From Castor canadensis (taxonomy: Eukaryota > Chordata > Mammalia > Rodentia > Castoridae), in contig NC_133394.1 of assembly GCF_047511655.1 (NCBI RefSeq), positions 111,188,343-111,252,342 of the forward strand: 64,000 bases of DNA. The letters run 5' to 3'. The position numbers were made by a program, and so were the translations under genes. Below the pieces are notes generated by a model. That model worked only from the letters and a program-made list of their open reading frames with translations. It did no database searches and had not been told where the DNA came from. Positions 1 to 11,816 of this stretch are shown here, piece after piece (position 1 is the stretch's first letter; each line of letters starts with the position of its first letter).

Positions 1-700
1 ACTTTATACCCTCCCAGGCCTGGAGGTGGCACCAGAGGACCCTATATTAATAAGCGTTGTTCTCTACACTATTTATTGCCTTCCCACAAGTTCACGCCTA
101 CAGAATCCAAGTCCTTTCCCTTTGTCTCCCCGTCTCTAAAACTTGATTCTTGATGGAAGAGTCTATATATAAAGACTGGAATGCAAAACCGCACTCTGGG
201 ACTTGCTCATTATCTGGGGATCTCCCATGCATACATGAAATGTGAGGTCAAGGACCCTCTGTTTACTTTCATCTTGTTCATCTGCCTTTTGGTCAGCGTA
301 CTTTCCAGCCATAAGAAGCAGAAGATGATGAACTGAAGCATGCCGCGCCCCGACAGGCTGCACACGCTGAACTGAAGAAGCGACCTCCGGGTCTCACTTC
401 CCTAAGCATAGGGAAGGGCTTTCTCTGCAGTTCCCTCATCTTACTATGGGAAATTCTTTCAGCAGGAATGTAATCGCTTAACCCTCTTCCCTGGAATCTC
501 ATCAGACAGGAAGTGCATAGCCCACACAAACTTTGTCCTAGGCTAGTCATCTCCTCTAAAAAATGATTTGCTCTTCCTCTAAGATTACACACATCTCCCA
601 CTTCCCTCCCTCTGTGAAGAGGTCATGTAAGCTTCTAAACCTCACTGGGTTATTGGATACTCATTTATTGTAATATCCCCATGCATATAATAAACTTATG
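1..700. other. No assigned content
   Basis: Mixed-composition sequence without a recognisable gene, repeat family or RNA. Minus-strand open frames at 163-601 have no splice context or protein signature that I recognise. Confidence 0.4.
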
Positions 701-840
701 TGCCAGGATAGTGGTACACACCTATAATCCCAGCACTCAGGAATCTGCGCCAGGACTGTGAGTTTAAGAACTATCTAGTGAGTTCTAGGTCAGCCTGGAC
801 TACATAGTAAGATCCTGTCTCAAACAAACCAAACCAAAAC
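701..840 (+). repeat. B1-like SINE (7SL-derived)
   Basis: It has the B1/Alu landmarks in order: GTGGTACACACCTATAATCC near the start, CAGCCTGGACTACATAG in the middle, CCTGTCTCAAAC near the end, and an A-rich tail. Confidence 0.85.
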
Positions 841-1520
841 TTGTGCACCTCCTCTATTAACCTATTGTCACTTTCCTTCTGCAGACTCAAACCACCAAAC
901 CTTCAGAAGACAGAAAGAAAGCTTCCCCTCTGCACAAGTAAGAATCTGAGAATTGAAGAGAAAATTACTTTTATTTCCCTTATAAAATCAACCTCAAACC
1001 TTAAAACCACAACCATTTTTTTTCCTGGCTTGAATCTGAGGGTCAGCTGGAGGCCAGGCTCACAGGTGAGGTTGGAGGGCTGGGCCTCTTTCCTTGTGGT
1101 CTTTCAAGAGATCTGGGTTTCTTCCAACCAGGGAAGCAGCAGGTGCTGCCGGACTTCCTAAGGCCAGGCCTTGGAAGCACACAATGTCACTTCTGCCATG
1201 TTCTTTTGGTCTAATTTAGGGGAGGGAAAATAATTTTCTCTACCCTTCTTAGGTAGGATGGACTTCTGTAATAAAAAACAGATTAATCAGAGAAAAACAA
1301 AAGAAGTTATTAATACACCTCCCATACACACAGGAAATTCCCACAGGAATCAGTAAATCGCAGAAAGGTGGTAGATGCCATTATCCCGTGAAACAAAGAA
1401 AGGTGTGAGTGAATGCCTGGGAGAAGCATTGCACACCCCAGTAAGGCTTGCTGTGCAGATTTAGTCAGTGAGTTTGTTACTGGAGTTCTAGGCCAGAGGC
1501 CCAACTTTCTGGGTTCCACC
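841..1520. other. No assigned content
   Basis: A 106-codon plus-strand open frame spans 841-1161 but starts directly in a SINE tail and shows no domain. The rest looks like unique intergenic sequence. Confidence 0.35.
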
Positions 1521-1991
1521 TGTCAGGTCCGGCCACTCGCCCCAACGTGCCAACTAAAGAGACAAGTAATGGTGAAGGGCAGAGATTTATTACATCACAC
1601 AGGCGTGCTGCAGGAAGAGGCAAAGCAAGCATTTCAGTCATCTTTGGGGTACAGCTGTGAACTTTAGGTTTAACAGAGGAAGAACTGGGGGCAGGCTAGG
1701 AGAGGTATGCGGAATTGCTAAACAGTCCTGGTCACAGGTGCAGAGGTTGCCCATTATCTCAGGATTGGTCAGTCAGGGTCTTGTTATAATAAGAAAGTCA
1801 CTGAGGCCTCGCAGGGGGTAGCTTTGACTCCTGCCACAGGATGTTTGTCCATCAGTCAATCCTGCCCTTCCTGGATTCCAAAGTGGCTACAAGATGACTA
1901 CAGGAAAGAATGACTCAAAGCTAAGGACATAGATACAAAATGGAAGAAGAGATGCCAAGCTCTCCTCCTGCTTTTAGTTTCCTTTTGGACA
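1521..1991 (-). repeat. Probable LTR, minus orientation
   Basis: The plus strand starts TGTCAGG and ends TTGGACA, giving TGTC/GACA inverted ends of about 470 bp. On the minus strand TAATAAATCTCTGCCC at about 1585 looks like a polyadenylation signal near the LTR 3' end. No target duplication was seen and no internal ERV sequence is attached, so a solo LTR is the likely reading. Confidence 0.5.
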
Positions 1992-2989
1992 TTTGCGGGC
2001 CCAAGTGAGGATCCATGCTTACCTGTCGTAAGTTCTCCATTGCTGTGATTTAGTCATTCTTTCTTTCCTGCTACTGAGAGGGGGACACTCTTGCAGATGG
2101 AGACTTCCTGTGCAGATGTCAATTTCTCTTTCATAAAGGCTTTTTCAGAACATTCACTACTAGTTCCTCAAAATAATCCTTATGCCAGAGAGGCATATTT
2201 TGGGGTGGCCAAATCCAGGTCATCACAGATTCCAGGAGTGGGAGGCAGGCTCCATCTTTTGATAGGAGGATTGTGTTTTTATTGCTACTATGGCTGGTAT
2301 CACCAGCAGTAAACTATTATACAGAAATGATAAAAGGCTTCTTAGTAATTTAATTATGACTTTCAAACCCCACTTACTATGGACGGGACACGGTGCTAAG
2401 TACTTCACAATCATCCTCAAGAACCCAGTGAAGTAGGTATTGGGATGGATGTGTATTTCCCACGGCTCCTGCTCTATGTAGAGAGGCAGAATCCCCTAGA
2501 GCAGAACTCCTCGCCTCTCACCCCTGCCCATTCCCTTTCCTCTTTCCCATGGGATCTAGTAGTGAATGCAGGAGCCTCCAAGTCCTGCTTTCTGTCTGCT
2601 TTGGGGCAGGTCTTCCCTTTGGAGTAGACCTGCCCACGTGGGGGTTCGATTCAAGTTAGGAGGAAGGGCACATTAGCTATCCCCTTGGCCTACCCAAATA
2701 GCCTTATTAATTGTAAATGACTTCTTTTGAACTCTACCTGGGTCTCTCAATTGTTTCTGAACACAGGCAGAGAAAGGAGTTTATCATTTACTAGGATCTT
2801 TCAGATCTCACTACTAAAAACTAGTGGCCCATTTCAAAGTAAAGTTAAATATTTTTGTAGGTTGGATGGCTAATACTATAATAGGTATTTAAACTGCTTT
2901 TGCTAAGTCAGACTCCTTACTTGGACCACCAAATTAACTAAAAACAAGAGAAAAGCTTAGCATCTCCGTCTCCATGTTGTATCTGTTTT
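1992..2989. other. Mostly unassigned; short MIR-like piece
   Basis: Around 2380-2450 the phrase about tissue-like 'GGTGCTAAGTACTTCACAATC' spacing resembles a MIR core in plus orientation. The rest is unique-looking and no gene was recognised. Confidence 0.3.
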
Positions 2990-3480
2990 TGCTCAGAGTC
3001 TTTCTCTCTTGCAGCCACCTTGGAATCCAGGAAGGACAGGGCTGATTGATACCATCTTTACAAGGAGAGCTGGCACTGCCCACCCCCAAGGAAAGGATCA
3101 GCAGAGCTTCACAGAACAGACCGCCCCTCAAATGAGGACCAGTACTTATAATGACAAAGCTGCAGCCTAGAGCAGGAGTAATCATCTCATGGGAACCAGA
3201 CAGCTCCCCTCAAGTGATGACAGTGATAACACCTTTTCTGGAACCCACAGAGCCAGAACTGAGATAATGATCAACCAGGCCACACTTGGATGTTTAACTG
3301 TGCATAACTCTCTTCCCCTGCTCCAGTTCTTCCTCTACTTAAACCTAAGTCTCACATCTGCACCCCAAAGATGCACGGAAGTGCATACTTTGTCTCTTCC
3401 TGAGGTGTGCTCATGCCACATAATACATCTTTGTCTTTTAGCATCACTCATCTCTTTATTTGGTGTGTTGGGCAAATAGC
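2990..3480 (+). repeat. LTR-like sequence (tentative)
   Basis: It ends with an AATACATCTTTGTC-type polyadenylation region followed by a T-rich stretch and TTGGTGTGTTGGGC, and upstream it has a promoter-like, pyrimidine-rich block. This layout resembles old ERVL or class I LTRs. Boundaries and family are not established. Confidence 0.35.
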
Positions 3481-3845
3481 CTACCTGATATGTGGAAACC
3501 CTGGAGTTGGGTCTGGGGTCTCAAACTCTGCTTTCAATACATGATGAAGCCATATTCTAGAACCATCCTCCTAGGCCCAAAGCAGGACTGCCTTCACCTT
3601 TATGCCCTGACTGCAGGGCGTTTACACCTCTTGCCTTCCTGCAACCAAAACCAGCTCACCAACAGTTCTTCCACATCTCTGTCCCCACTCTTCCCCACAC
3701 ACACACCACTTACTGAAACCTGTTGGAGCACTTGTGTGAAGCCCTTGCCACCCTGAGGTTGCTGCAGAGGCTGTGGACAGAGGTCCATTGTCACGTATGG
3801 CCTGGCCATTGTCCATTTGTCCGTATTCTGATTCTTACTGTCTGT

Positions 3846-4315
3846 CTCAGTCCATTCAGGCTGCTATAACAGAATCTGCAGGCTGGTTAATTTATAAATG
3901 ATAGAAATTTATTTGTCACAATTCTGGAGGTGGGGGCTAGAGGAGTGGCTCAAGTGGTACAGCACTTGCCTAGCAAGTGTGAAGCCCTGAGTTCAAACCC
4001 CAATTACTGCAATAAATAAATAAAAAATAATAAATAAATCTAGAGGCTGGGAAGGACAAGATCAAGGCACTGGTACAGACTTGGTGTCTGGGAGGGACTT
4101 GCTCTGCTTCCAAGATGGCACCATCTTGCTGGGTTCTCACATGACAAAAGGAGAAAAGGGATATACTCACTCCCATAAACCTTTCAGAGAGGCACTAATG
4201 TCATTCATGAAGGCAGTCCTCTTGACCTAAACACTCCTAATAGGCCCCACCTCTTAACTGCATTAAGTTTCAACACGAGTTTTGGAAGGACACAAACATT
4301 CATACCATAGCACTC
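3846..4315 (-). repeat. MaLR (MLT1/MST-like) LTR, minus orientation, split by a SINE
   Basis: The opening phrase (CTGCTATAACAGAATCTG, then GGTTAATTTATAAATG, then TTATTTGTCACAATTCTGG) and the ending (AGGCCCCACCTCTTAACTG, GGACACAAACATTCATACC) are the reverse complement of a classic MaLR LTR. It is interrupted at about 3934-4038 by an ID-like SINE. Confidence 0.75.
3934..4038 (+). repeat. ID-like (tRNA-derived) SINE inside the MaLR LTR
   Basis: GTGGCTCAAGTGGTACAGCA and GAGTTCAAACCCC mark the A- and B-box-like regions, followed by an (AAAT)n tail. Imperfect copies of TCTGGAGG/TCTAGAGG flank it and suggest the target duplication. Confidence 0.8.
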
Positions 4316-5515
4316 TCAAGCTAGAAATTCAGGAGTGATCTTGAATGCTGCCCTGTCTCCTACCCATAGCCAATCCATCACCAAATCCTGTAAGTCTATC
4401 TCCTTGGATCTATTGCTTCTTTCCAACTCCACCAGGGTGCCACAAACCATTTTCATTTGACCTACCTACCTTTACTCTCTCCCTAATTTATTTGTCAGAG
4501 TAGTCTTTTCAAAAGGCAACCCTGATATGTCACCCTAGACTTGTTACTTTCAGAGGTCTCCATTGGCTTTAAGACTAAAATTTCCAGCTTGACCTCCAGA
4601 GTCCTGCATGCTCTGGCTCCCTTCCCCCATCCCCCTCTGGCCCTGAATAGTGCCCTTTCCCTTTCTGTTTGTGCCATACTGGGCACCTTTCAGTCACTGA
4701 TGCGTCCCCTCCAACTGTTACAAAGGATTTATTAGAAGGCTATGGGCGGCCTCTGAGGACAAAGGACCAGTGTGGGAGTCAAGAGAAGCTCTTGGGACAC
4801 AGGAAGTAAAAGCGAAATAAAGTCTCATCAGGCCTCCTGCAGGGAACAATCAGCTCCAACTACCCACACCCTCCATCACTCGATGTAAAATCTGAAGTCC
4901 CAGAGAACAAACACTTCAATTGATTCAGTTGCTAGTGTCACATGTCCACCTTGAATAAAACTTCCCATAAAGCTTTAAAAATGAGGAAAAAGTAACTCCC
5001 CAAGAAGGAAATCAGAGATTCTTACTGAGAAGACCAGGAATGGATACAGGGTGGCCCCAAACTCACAAATCTCCACTAAATAGGAGTTCCCACTCTCTGG
5101 AATGCCTTTCTGTCCCTACTTCAGTTAGCCCTTCTCAGTTTTCAGGTGCCAGTCCAACTGTCCCTCCCATTGAAAAAGTCTTCCCTCACCTTCCTAAGTG
5201 ATTGAAAGTCTCTACTGTGATATTTCTTAACACTATTTTATAGGACTTGCTACTGTCACAATTACAATTATTTGTGAATGTTTAAATTGAACCTATCTCT
5301 TTCTGCTATACAGACCAAGTCCTTTTCCTGCTTGTATTTTAAATTAAATAAAACCTATATAAAAGTTTCTTTCCTTTAAAAAAAAACTTAGACCTATCTC
5401 TCCGAACAGGCTGAACAGTCTGTGAGAGCAGAGGTCACATCTGTTTGGCTCACTGTGATATATCTCCAGTGCCTGGTACAGTGCCCAGCAAAGCAAAGAC
5501 TTAACAGCCACTCAT
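4316..5515 (+). repeat. L2 (LINE2) 3' region with an internal insertion
   Basis: Three blocks match recalled L2 3' sequence: about 4320-4712 (CCATTGGCTTTAAGACTAAA, CCTGCATGCTCTGGC), about 5090-5260 (CTCTGGAATGCCTTTCTG), and 5400-5500 (AGTGCCTGGTACAGTGCCC). The 4713-5085 interval is foreign; on the minus strand it has TAATAAATCC near its left end and may be an LTR. Confidence 0.7.
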
Positions 5516-5596
5516 CTAATGGAAGAATCAAGCCATATTCTCCGCATCACTATCAATTGTGCCTCCCCCTCCTCTTAGAAAGCAAACATAGCTAAT

Positions 5597-5680
5597 TTTT
5601 TTGATAGTACTGGGATCTGAACTCAAGACTTTGTGCTTGCTAAGCAGATGTGAGGCCACTTGAGCCACGCCCCCAGCCCT
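5597..5680 (-). repeat. ID-like SINE
   Basis: The reverse complement reads GGCTGGGGGCGTGGCTCAAG, with AGCAAGCACAAAGTCTTGAG and an A-rich tail. Confidence 0.75.
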
Positions 5681-5781
5681 TTCTGCTTTATTTTTTAGAT
5701 ATGGTCTCCAGTTTTTGTCTGGGGCTGGCCTTGGACTCCCCTAAACACCAGGCCAGGCCTTAAACAATTTATTCAAATTCA

Positions 5782-5865
5782 TTAAAAAAAATTTTTTAGC
5801 AGTCCTGGAGTTTGAACTCAGAGCTTCAAACTTGCTGTTACTAAGTCCCATGTCCCCATCCCCAA
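5782..5865 (-). repeat. Degenerate ID-like SINE
   Basis: The T-run start, GGAGTTTGAACTCAGAGC and the position of the tRNA-like boxes match the element at 5597-5680 but with more changes. Confidence 0.5.
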
Positions 5866-5903
5866 ATTCATGATTTATTTATGCATTTTCTCATTTAATC
5901 TTT

Positions 5904-6008
5904 TTTTTATTGTTTTATTATTCCTATGTGCATACAACGCTTGGGTCATTTCTCCCCCATGCCCCCACCCCCTCCCTTACCACCCACTCCACCCCCTCCC
6001 TCTCCCAA
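5904..6008 (-). mobile_element. L1 3'-end-only insertion with perfect 15-bp target duplication
   Basis: About 105 bp of L1 3' UTR in reverse (T-run, then CATACAACGCTTGGGTCATT, then a C-rich tract) matches the ends of the long L1s at 22.8 and 61.3 kb. It is bounded by identical TCTCATTTAATCTTT copies at 5889-5903 and 6009-6023. It is an extreme 5' truncation. Confidence 0.9.
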
Positions 6009-6180
6009 TCTCATTTAATCTTTACAACAATGTGGTAGGAACCTACTTTATACATAAAGAAATGAGGCACAGGGAGTTGGCGACTTTGTTTAAGATTACA
6101 CACCTGGTAAATGACCCATGGGAAATACAAACTCAAGCCTATCTGATTCCAAAACTCTGTGTAATACTGCCTCTCTATAG
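6009..6180 (-). repeat. MIR fragment
   Basis: Read in reverse, it keeps the MIR core order. On the plus strand AAATGAGGCACAGGGAGTTGG follows a run like CTTTACAACAATGTGGTAGG, then a line of 'GATTACACACCTGG'. The L1 end at 5904-6008 inserted at its left edge. Confidence 0.65.
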
Positions 6181-6404
6181 CTCAAAGGCCTTAAAGATAG
6201 AACTCACTCATCTGTAAAATACACTTTTGCACCTAAGTTCATTGCCATGCAAATGTACGCATGCCCAGCTAAGTTAGCTTAATTTCTGGGGTATGGAGAG
6301 AGTAAGGTCAAGAAAATAAAAACACTGAGCAGAAACAATTTAACAGAGTAATTTTCATGTTTGCTATTAAAAGCAAAGTTCCTCCCTCCCCTCCTTTCAC
6401 CAGA

Positions 6405-6900
6405 TTTTTGTCTGGAGTTCTCACTTTTTACATAGCTGTAAGCTAAGAACTGGAGCAAGACAAAGACTATATCAAAAGCAAGAGCAACGTTTATTAGAAT
6501 AGAATTACAGAGAGGTGAGAATACGCATCAGAGGAAATGGTGGGCTACATCAAGGAAGAGATCTGACCCCAGCATCTAAGGCTCCACCTTCTATTGGAGG
6601 AAGGGGAACTGTATGAGTCTCCTCCCTCTCCTCCTCCTCTTTGGGCATGTCCTTTCCCATGATTGACACCTCCCCTGTTACATAACAAAATCATTTTGCA
6701 CTTGAGAATGCCCATCACCACCTAAGAAAAAACCCACAGAAGGTGGTTGGGGAGGGGGGATTGGAGGGGAAGAAAATCTACAATTACAACTAGATTAAAA
6801 TGACATGGTAATGACCTGAAGGTAACTTTTGGTCACTCCAACCTGTTTGAGCTGGAGCCTGGGCAATGGCAGCCCCTGCCTTCTTTTCTGAAGTAATTTT
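6405..6900 (-). repeat. Probable LTR, minus orientation (edges uncertain)
   Basis: On the minus strand TAATAAACGTTGCTCTTGC near 6490 looks like an LTR polyadenylation signal, and CCCATGATTGACACC and the pyrimidine-rich block near 6620 would be in U3. No inverted ends or duplication were identified. Confidence 0.4.
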
Positions 6901-6983
6901 TGTGTAGCTGATTGTTTTAGCTCTAGAGATCAACGGGTTGTTGATCAATGGGTATGCACCTAGCATTTCCTTGACACATTACT

Positions 6984-7182
6984 ATGTAAGTCTTTTCCTT
7001 CCTTCCTCCCTCCTTCCTTGCTTCTTCCTTTCCTCCCTCCCTTTTTTCTTTTTTTCTTTCTAAAAAGTTTTTTTTTGAGATGGGATATCACTAGTTTGTT
7101 GCCAAGCTGGACTCAGTGATCCTCCTGCCTCAGCCTCCCCGAGTAACTGGGACTATAGGTGGTACACCATCTTGCCTAGCAA
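6984..7182 (-). repeat. Pyrimidine-rich microsatellite plus B1/Alu-like SINE in reverse
   Basis: An impure (TTCC)n tract at about 6984-7060 is the expanded tail of a minus-strand SINE. The SINE shows GAGATGGGATATCACTAGTT, GATCCTCCTGCCTCAGCCTC and CTGGGACTATAGGTGG. Confidence 0.75.
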
Positions 7183-7183
7183 A

Positions 7184-7794
7184 GTCTTGTCTTTTCTGTC
7201 ATTCATGGTAAGCAACTCCAGCCACAAGGGCAGGAATTGAGACTCATGGAGATGTGATCATTTAAGGTGACTTGCTCCCTTGATGTCAGCTACAGATTAT
7301 GAAAGCATTTCCATTTATCTCAAAAGGCTTCACCATTTCAGTGTTTTTCTAGATAACAAGGGAAGGTTGGCACAGAAACACAAAGAATGAACTCCATTGC
7401 CAGGACTTCCTTGAGAAGGTAGGGCTTGAGCAGGACCAGCTACTGAAGACACAGAACTCACCAGAAAAGGAAAAGCAAAGCCTGCAGATGTAAGCACCAG
7501 TGTCTCCAGGTCTGCCCAGCCGCAGCAATGAGGCAGCCCAGATGCTCGTGAGGAGGTAGGCAGGATGCTAAGAAGGCTCTCGGTTGCTCTCTGGCTGCAC
7601 CATGGGGCCACCAAGCCTGCTAAAGATGCCATCCCAGGGAGCAGCAGCAATTGCTACTTGAGGCTCACGGTGATGTTCCCTGGAAGTCTCATTTTTAGGG
7701 GGCGGGGATAGTTCCAGGGACAGTGCCAGGGACGGAACTGAGTCATTCAATATACGTTTCACATATGTAACTAGTGTCTGGTTGATGTGATTTT
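7184..7794 (-). other. 3' UTR or flank of the THEG-repeat gene
   Basis: This lies directly 3' of the stop codon on the minus strand. It carries minus-strand open frames without recognisable domains and no clear repeat. A polyadenylation signal was not identified, so transcript extent is unknown. Confidence 0.4.
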
Positions 7795-7968
<174 letters not shown>

Positions 7969-7989
7969 CTAATGTTTCCCAAGCACCCA

Positions 7990-8090
7990 CCCTGTGTTAA
8001 ATACTAGGATATTGTTCTGTTTCCACTTTCATGACTGCCACTCTACAGACAAGGACACGAAGGCTCAGAAAAGTTACATGAATGACCTAT
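7990..8090 (-). repeat. MIR fragment
   Basis: The phrases CACCCTGTGTTAAATACTAG, then CTCTACAGACAAGGACACG and AGGCTCAGAAAAGTTACATG follow the reversed MIR core. Confidence 0.6.
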
Positions 8091-8091
8091 G

Positions 8092-8255
8092 AGGCTGGGC
8101 ATTGTGGCTTATGGTAATTCCAGGTACTCAGGAGGCTGAGGCAGGTAGGTTGCAAGTTCAAGGACAGCCTAGACTAGGGATGTAGCTCAGTAGTATTATA
8201 TCTGCCTACCATGGACAAGGCCAGGGGTTTGTTTCCTAACACTGAAAAAAAAAAA
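8092..8255 (+). repeat. Composite B1 + ID SINE
   Basis: A short 7SL-type left half (GAGGCTGGGCATTGTGGC to GTTCAAGGACAGCC) is fused to an ID-type right half (GGGATGTAGCTCAGTAG, CAGGGGTTTGTTTCC) and one A-run tail. Confidence 0.8.
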
Positions 8256-8319
8256 AGAACAATCTATGATCAAATTCAGATTTACATATCTGTCAGATGA
8301 CATAGCCTTTGCTTTTTAT

Positions 8320-8402
8320 TTTTTTGCTTGCAGTACTGGGGTCCACCCCAGTGCTTGGTGCCTGCTAGGCAAGTACTCAACTACTGAAGTACAGAACCCT
8401 GA
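8320..8402 (-). repeat. ID-like SINE
   Basis: The T-run, GCAGTACTGGGGTCC and CTGCTAGGCAAGTACTC are the reverse of an ID-type element. Confidence 0.65.
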
Positions 8403-8758
8403 AAAAAAGTCTAATTTTTGGAGTTTATCACCTTCAGGATCTTACCAGTAAATAACTTTGCCACTGGAGGAAAAAAAAAAACAAAACTTGAGAATAGAGT
8501 TGATTATATTCCCCCCTTTTTCACTGCACAGAGAGCATGGTTTTCAGTCCACTGGATGCTGAACTTAATTCTTTTAAAGGATAAACACACTGTAATAGTC
8601 TTAAAACATTTTATCACATAAGATCTAACACACTTCCTTTTCCCTGAGCTCAAGACTCCCAACAGCCTTTTCTGCCTGTACTAAGGTTTTCCTGATGATG
8701 CTTAAAAGGTGTGGGGCGCCAAGTATAATCACTTGAAGGCAAGTTAAGACGTTCTCCA
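8403..8758. other. No assigned content
   Basis: Intronic between the last two gene exons. A-rich around 8470; nothing recognised. Confidence 0.4.
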
Positions 8759-9060
8759 AGGGCTGGGTGTGGTGGCTCGTGACTGTAATCCCTGCTACTC
8801 TGGAGGAAGAGATTAAGAGGGTCTCTGTTCAAGGCAAGCCCAGGCAAAATGTTAGCAAGATCTGCGCCCCCCACCCCCCATCCCAACCAGTAAGCTGGGG
8901 CGTGGTGGTATATGTCTGGTCCCAGGCAAAAACTCTAGACTTTATCTGAAAAATAACTAAAGCAAAAATGGGCGGGGAGCATGGCTCAAGTGATAGAATG
9001 CCTGCCTAATAACCATGACTCTCTTAGTTCAAACCTCAGAACCATCAAAAGAGAAAAAAA
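8759..9060 (+). repeat. Composite SINE: B1-like halves plus ID-like end
   Basis: A first 7SL-like segment (GGCTGGGTGTGGTGGCTCG), a second (AGCTGGGGCGTGGTGGTATA), and an ID-like segment from about 8970 (GGAGCATGGCTCAAGTGATA) end in an A/G-rich tail. It is either one trimeric element or an ID inserted beside a dimer. Confidence 0.65.
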
Positions 9061-9423
9061 GAAAAAGAGGCCCTCAAAAAGCACACAGAAATGACAAGCA
9101 ATTTCTTCCTTGCTAATTGTATTATTTCTTAGAAATGCATCATACATGGACATGAAGAAAAAGCACTGAAAAAATACAAAAGTCTGTTTAGTGAAAACTC
9201 AGTCTTCCTCCCATTCCAACTGCCTAGGCCTCTAAGGCACCATTATCACTAACTTCTTATTTGCTCTTCTGAGACACAGTAGCCATATACAAGCCAGGAT
9301 GTGGCACATGTGTACTTTCTTCTTACACAAATTACAACACGTCAGGTGCTCTGTTCTACAACCCTTTCAATTAACGATGTCTCTCAGATAAATAATTTCA
9401 TATCCATACTTAACCCTTTTGGA
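9061..9423. other. No assigned content
   Basis: Intronic sequence with no gene, RNA or clear repeat signature. Confidence 0.4.
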
Positions 9424-9505
9424 GAGGATCCACCCCATAGCCCAGGTTGACCTGGAACTCAAGATCCTCCTGCTTCAGCCTCCTGAGTGTTGGGATTATA
9501 GGAGG
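9424..9505 (-). repeat. B1-like SINE fragment
   Basis: ATAGCCCAGGTTGACCTGG, then CCTCCTGCTTCAGCCTCCTG and TGTTGGGATTATAGG are reversed B1 landmarks. Confidence 0.75.
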
Positions 9506-9700
9506 GGAGACGCACACTAACCCTGTAAAGGTAGCCTCTTGCCTATGGTACGAACGCCATGTATTTGCCATAACAAATGCAACAAGCAATGAGATGTTAT
9601 TATTTTTTTGCATTCCTACAGCTCTTTTTACTGGCCTTACTAGGTGGAACTTCTCCCTGTCCCCAGAGCCCCAGCCCTTCCCATCCCACTTCAGCCTTCA

Positions 9701-10105
<405 letters not shown>

Positions 10106-10214
10106 CTACATCACTCCCACTCAGTCATCGCAACTTCACCATATAAGTGTAAACACAACTCTAAAACACAGTCGCAGCACCATCCACCCAGGCTGTAAGC
10201 CCTTCCTGTTGCTA

Positions 10215-10790
10215 TGGTAACACACAGGGTAGGTTCCTTCCTCTACCTACAGCGCCCTGTAGGATCTGCCTGCTGTCCGACTCCTCTGACCCATGTTCTT
10301 CCCGCCCCACCTGAATCACTGTGATCTGAACTGCACAAAGGCCCCTTGGGTCCAGCTCCTTCAGCCTCAGGACCTCTGCACTTGAAACCTTGCTTAATCA
10401 AGGCTCAGCAGCTTCTTCCTCCATCAACTTCCTAGACTCAAACATCAAGTCCACAAGGAGATTTCCTGAACAGCCAAAGAGATTAGTCTATTTAACAAAA
10501 CTTTTCTATAATACTCATTTAATCTTTTTTTTTCTATGTAGCCCAGGCTAGCCTCAAACTCATGATTCTTCCTGCCTCCGCCTACTCAGTGCTGACATTA
10601 CAGGCAGGAACAGCCACACCTGGCTCATTTACGTGTCCTCATAGCGCTCGTCCACATTTGGATTAGTTCATCTATCTATATATATTATCTGCTTCTCTCC
10701 ATTAGAATATGAGATGCTTGAGGGAAAATACTTGTTTGCCAAAAGCCACTGTAGGCTCTGGCACCTAACTGATGCTAAATAAATAACTAT
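10215..10790 (+). repeat. L2 fragment split by a reversed B1-like SINE
   Basis: Left L2 part at about 10215-10480 and right part at about 10640-10790 (AGAATATGAGATGCTTGAGG, then the GGCACCTAACTGATGCTAAA ending). The SINE occupies about 10518-10625 (TGTAGCCCAGGCTAGCCTC, GACATTACAGGCAGGAAC). Confidence 0.65.
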
Positions 10791-11084
10791 ATGTTGCTGA
10801 TGGTCCCTTTTTTGGTCTTATTTTGAAAGCCACATCTGCCATGCCATATTCCCTTTCTTTTTGTTGTTTTACCTGTAAATTGACACATGGCTACTGTTAA
10901 GAGCTCATTAAAAAAAAAAAAACCCTAGGATACACATTTACTGCCACTCTGCAGCTCACAAGGATTCTGTACTGCACTGGGACACATTTGTTTTGGGTTT
11001 TAAGAGTATGATTTTCTACATGGTATCCCTTTTCTCTAAAGGCTTTTTTTTTTTTAACTTCAAACAATCCTAGCAATCAAAGGA

Positions 11085-11195
11085 AGATTCGTGTAATTCC
11101 CATTTTATATACCAGAAACTGGAGAATGAAGTCATTTTCCCAAGCCTCAAGGTGCTCTCCCAAGGAGTTTTGGTTTCTAAAACAGTCTTCTTTCC
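11085..11195 (-). repeat. MIR fragment
   Basis: TTCCCATTTTATATACCAG, AAACTGGAGAATGAAGTCA and TTCCCAAGCCTCAAGGTG are reversed MIR-type landmarks. Confidence 0.55.
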
Positions 11196-11394
11196 TAATA
11201 GAATTCCATATCAAATCCTCCTGTTCCTAGGCAGGGTGAAACTGGTCCTATCTCCTCTGGCAACACCATAATTAGATGTTTATTGGAAACCCAAGCAGGA
11301 TAGGGCACAAAGTTGGCACCGTAATTAATGGAGGGAATGTCAAGAAGGAAGGGGAAGGGGAGTCATGGGACAGCCCAGGTCCAGCACCATGCCC

Positions 11395-11770
11395 AGCGCC
11401 AAGCCTTGACTGTTCTTGCTCCTCACAGCAGCCCTCTCAGTGGGAACTGCTGTCTCCACCATTCCTTTGCATGGAAACAGGGACTCCCATTGTCACCTTG
11501 CTCCATCCAGGTTCAAGCTCTTTCCACACCAAGGATTTGACAGGTGCTCTTCCCTTTGCTGGAATATTCTTCTCCTAGACCCTCACTTAGCTGACACAGT
11601 TATTCAAATGTTCCTTTCTTATTGAATCATCCACTGACTCCCACTGCAAACTAGATCATCCTCTCAGATTCCACCACATTTCCTGTTTTATTTTCTTCAT
11701 TAGCATTGGTCACCATTTGACATTGTCTGTCTGCTTATTTACTGTTTGACTCCACTCAGCCTGCGCTCCA
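11395..11770 (+). repeat. L2 3' region
   Basis: TTCCCTTTGCTGGAATATTC, GTTATTCAAATGTTCCTTTC and the TTTGACATTGTCTGTCTGC run match the order of L2 3' sequence. ERV-A inserted at its right edge. Confidence 0.6.
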
Positions 11771-11816
11771 TTTTGTTCACTGGGAGCAGTGGCTGCCACC
11801 CAGCCACTTGTTGAAT

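Noticed and set aside
293-601. 102-codon minus-strand open frame as a protein
   Set aside because: No recognisable domain, no splice sites of the right kind and biased composition; most likely chance.
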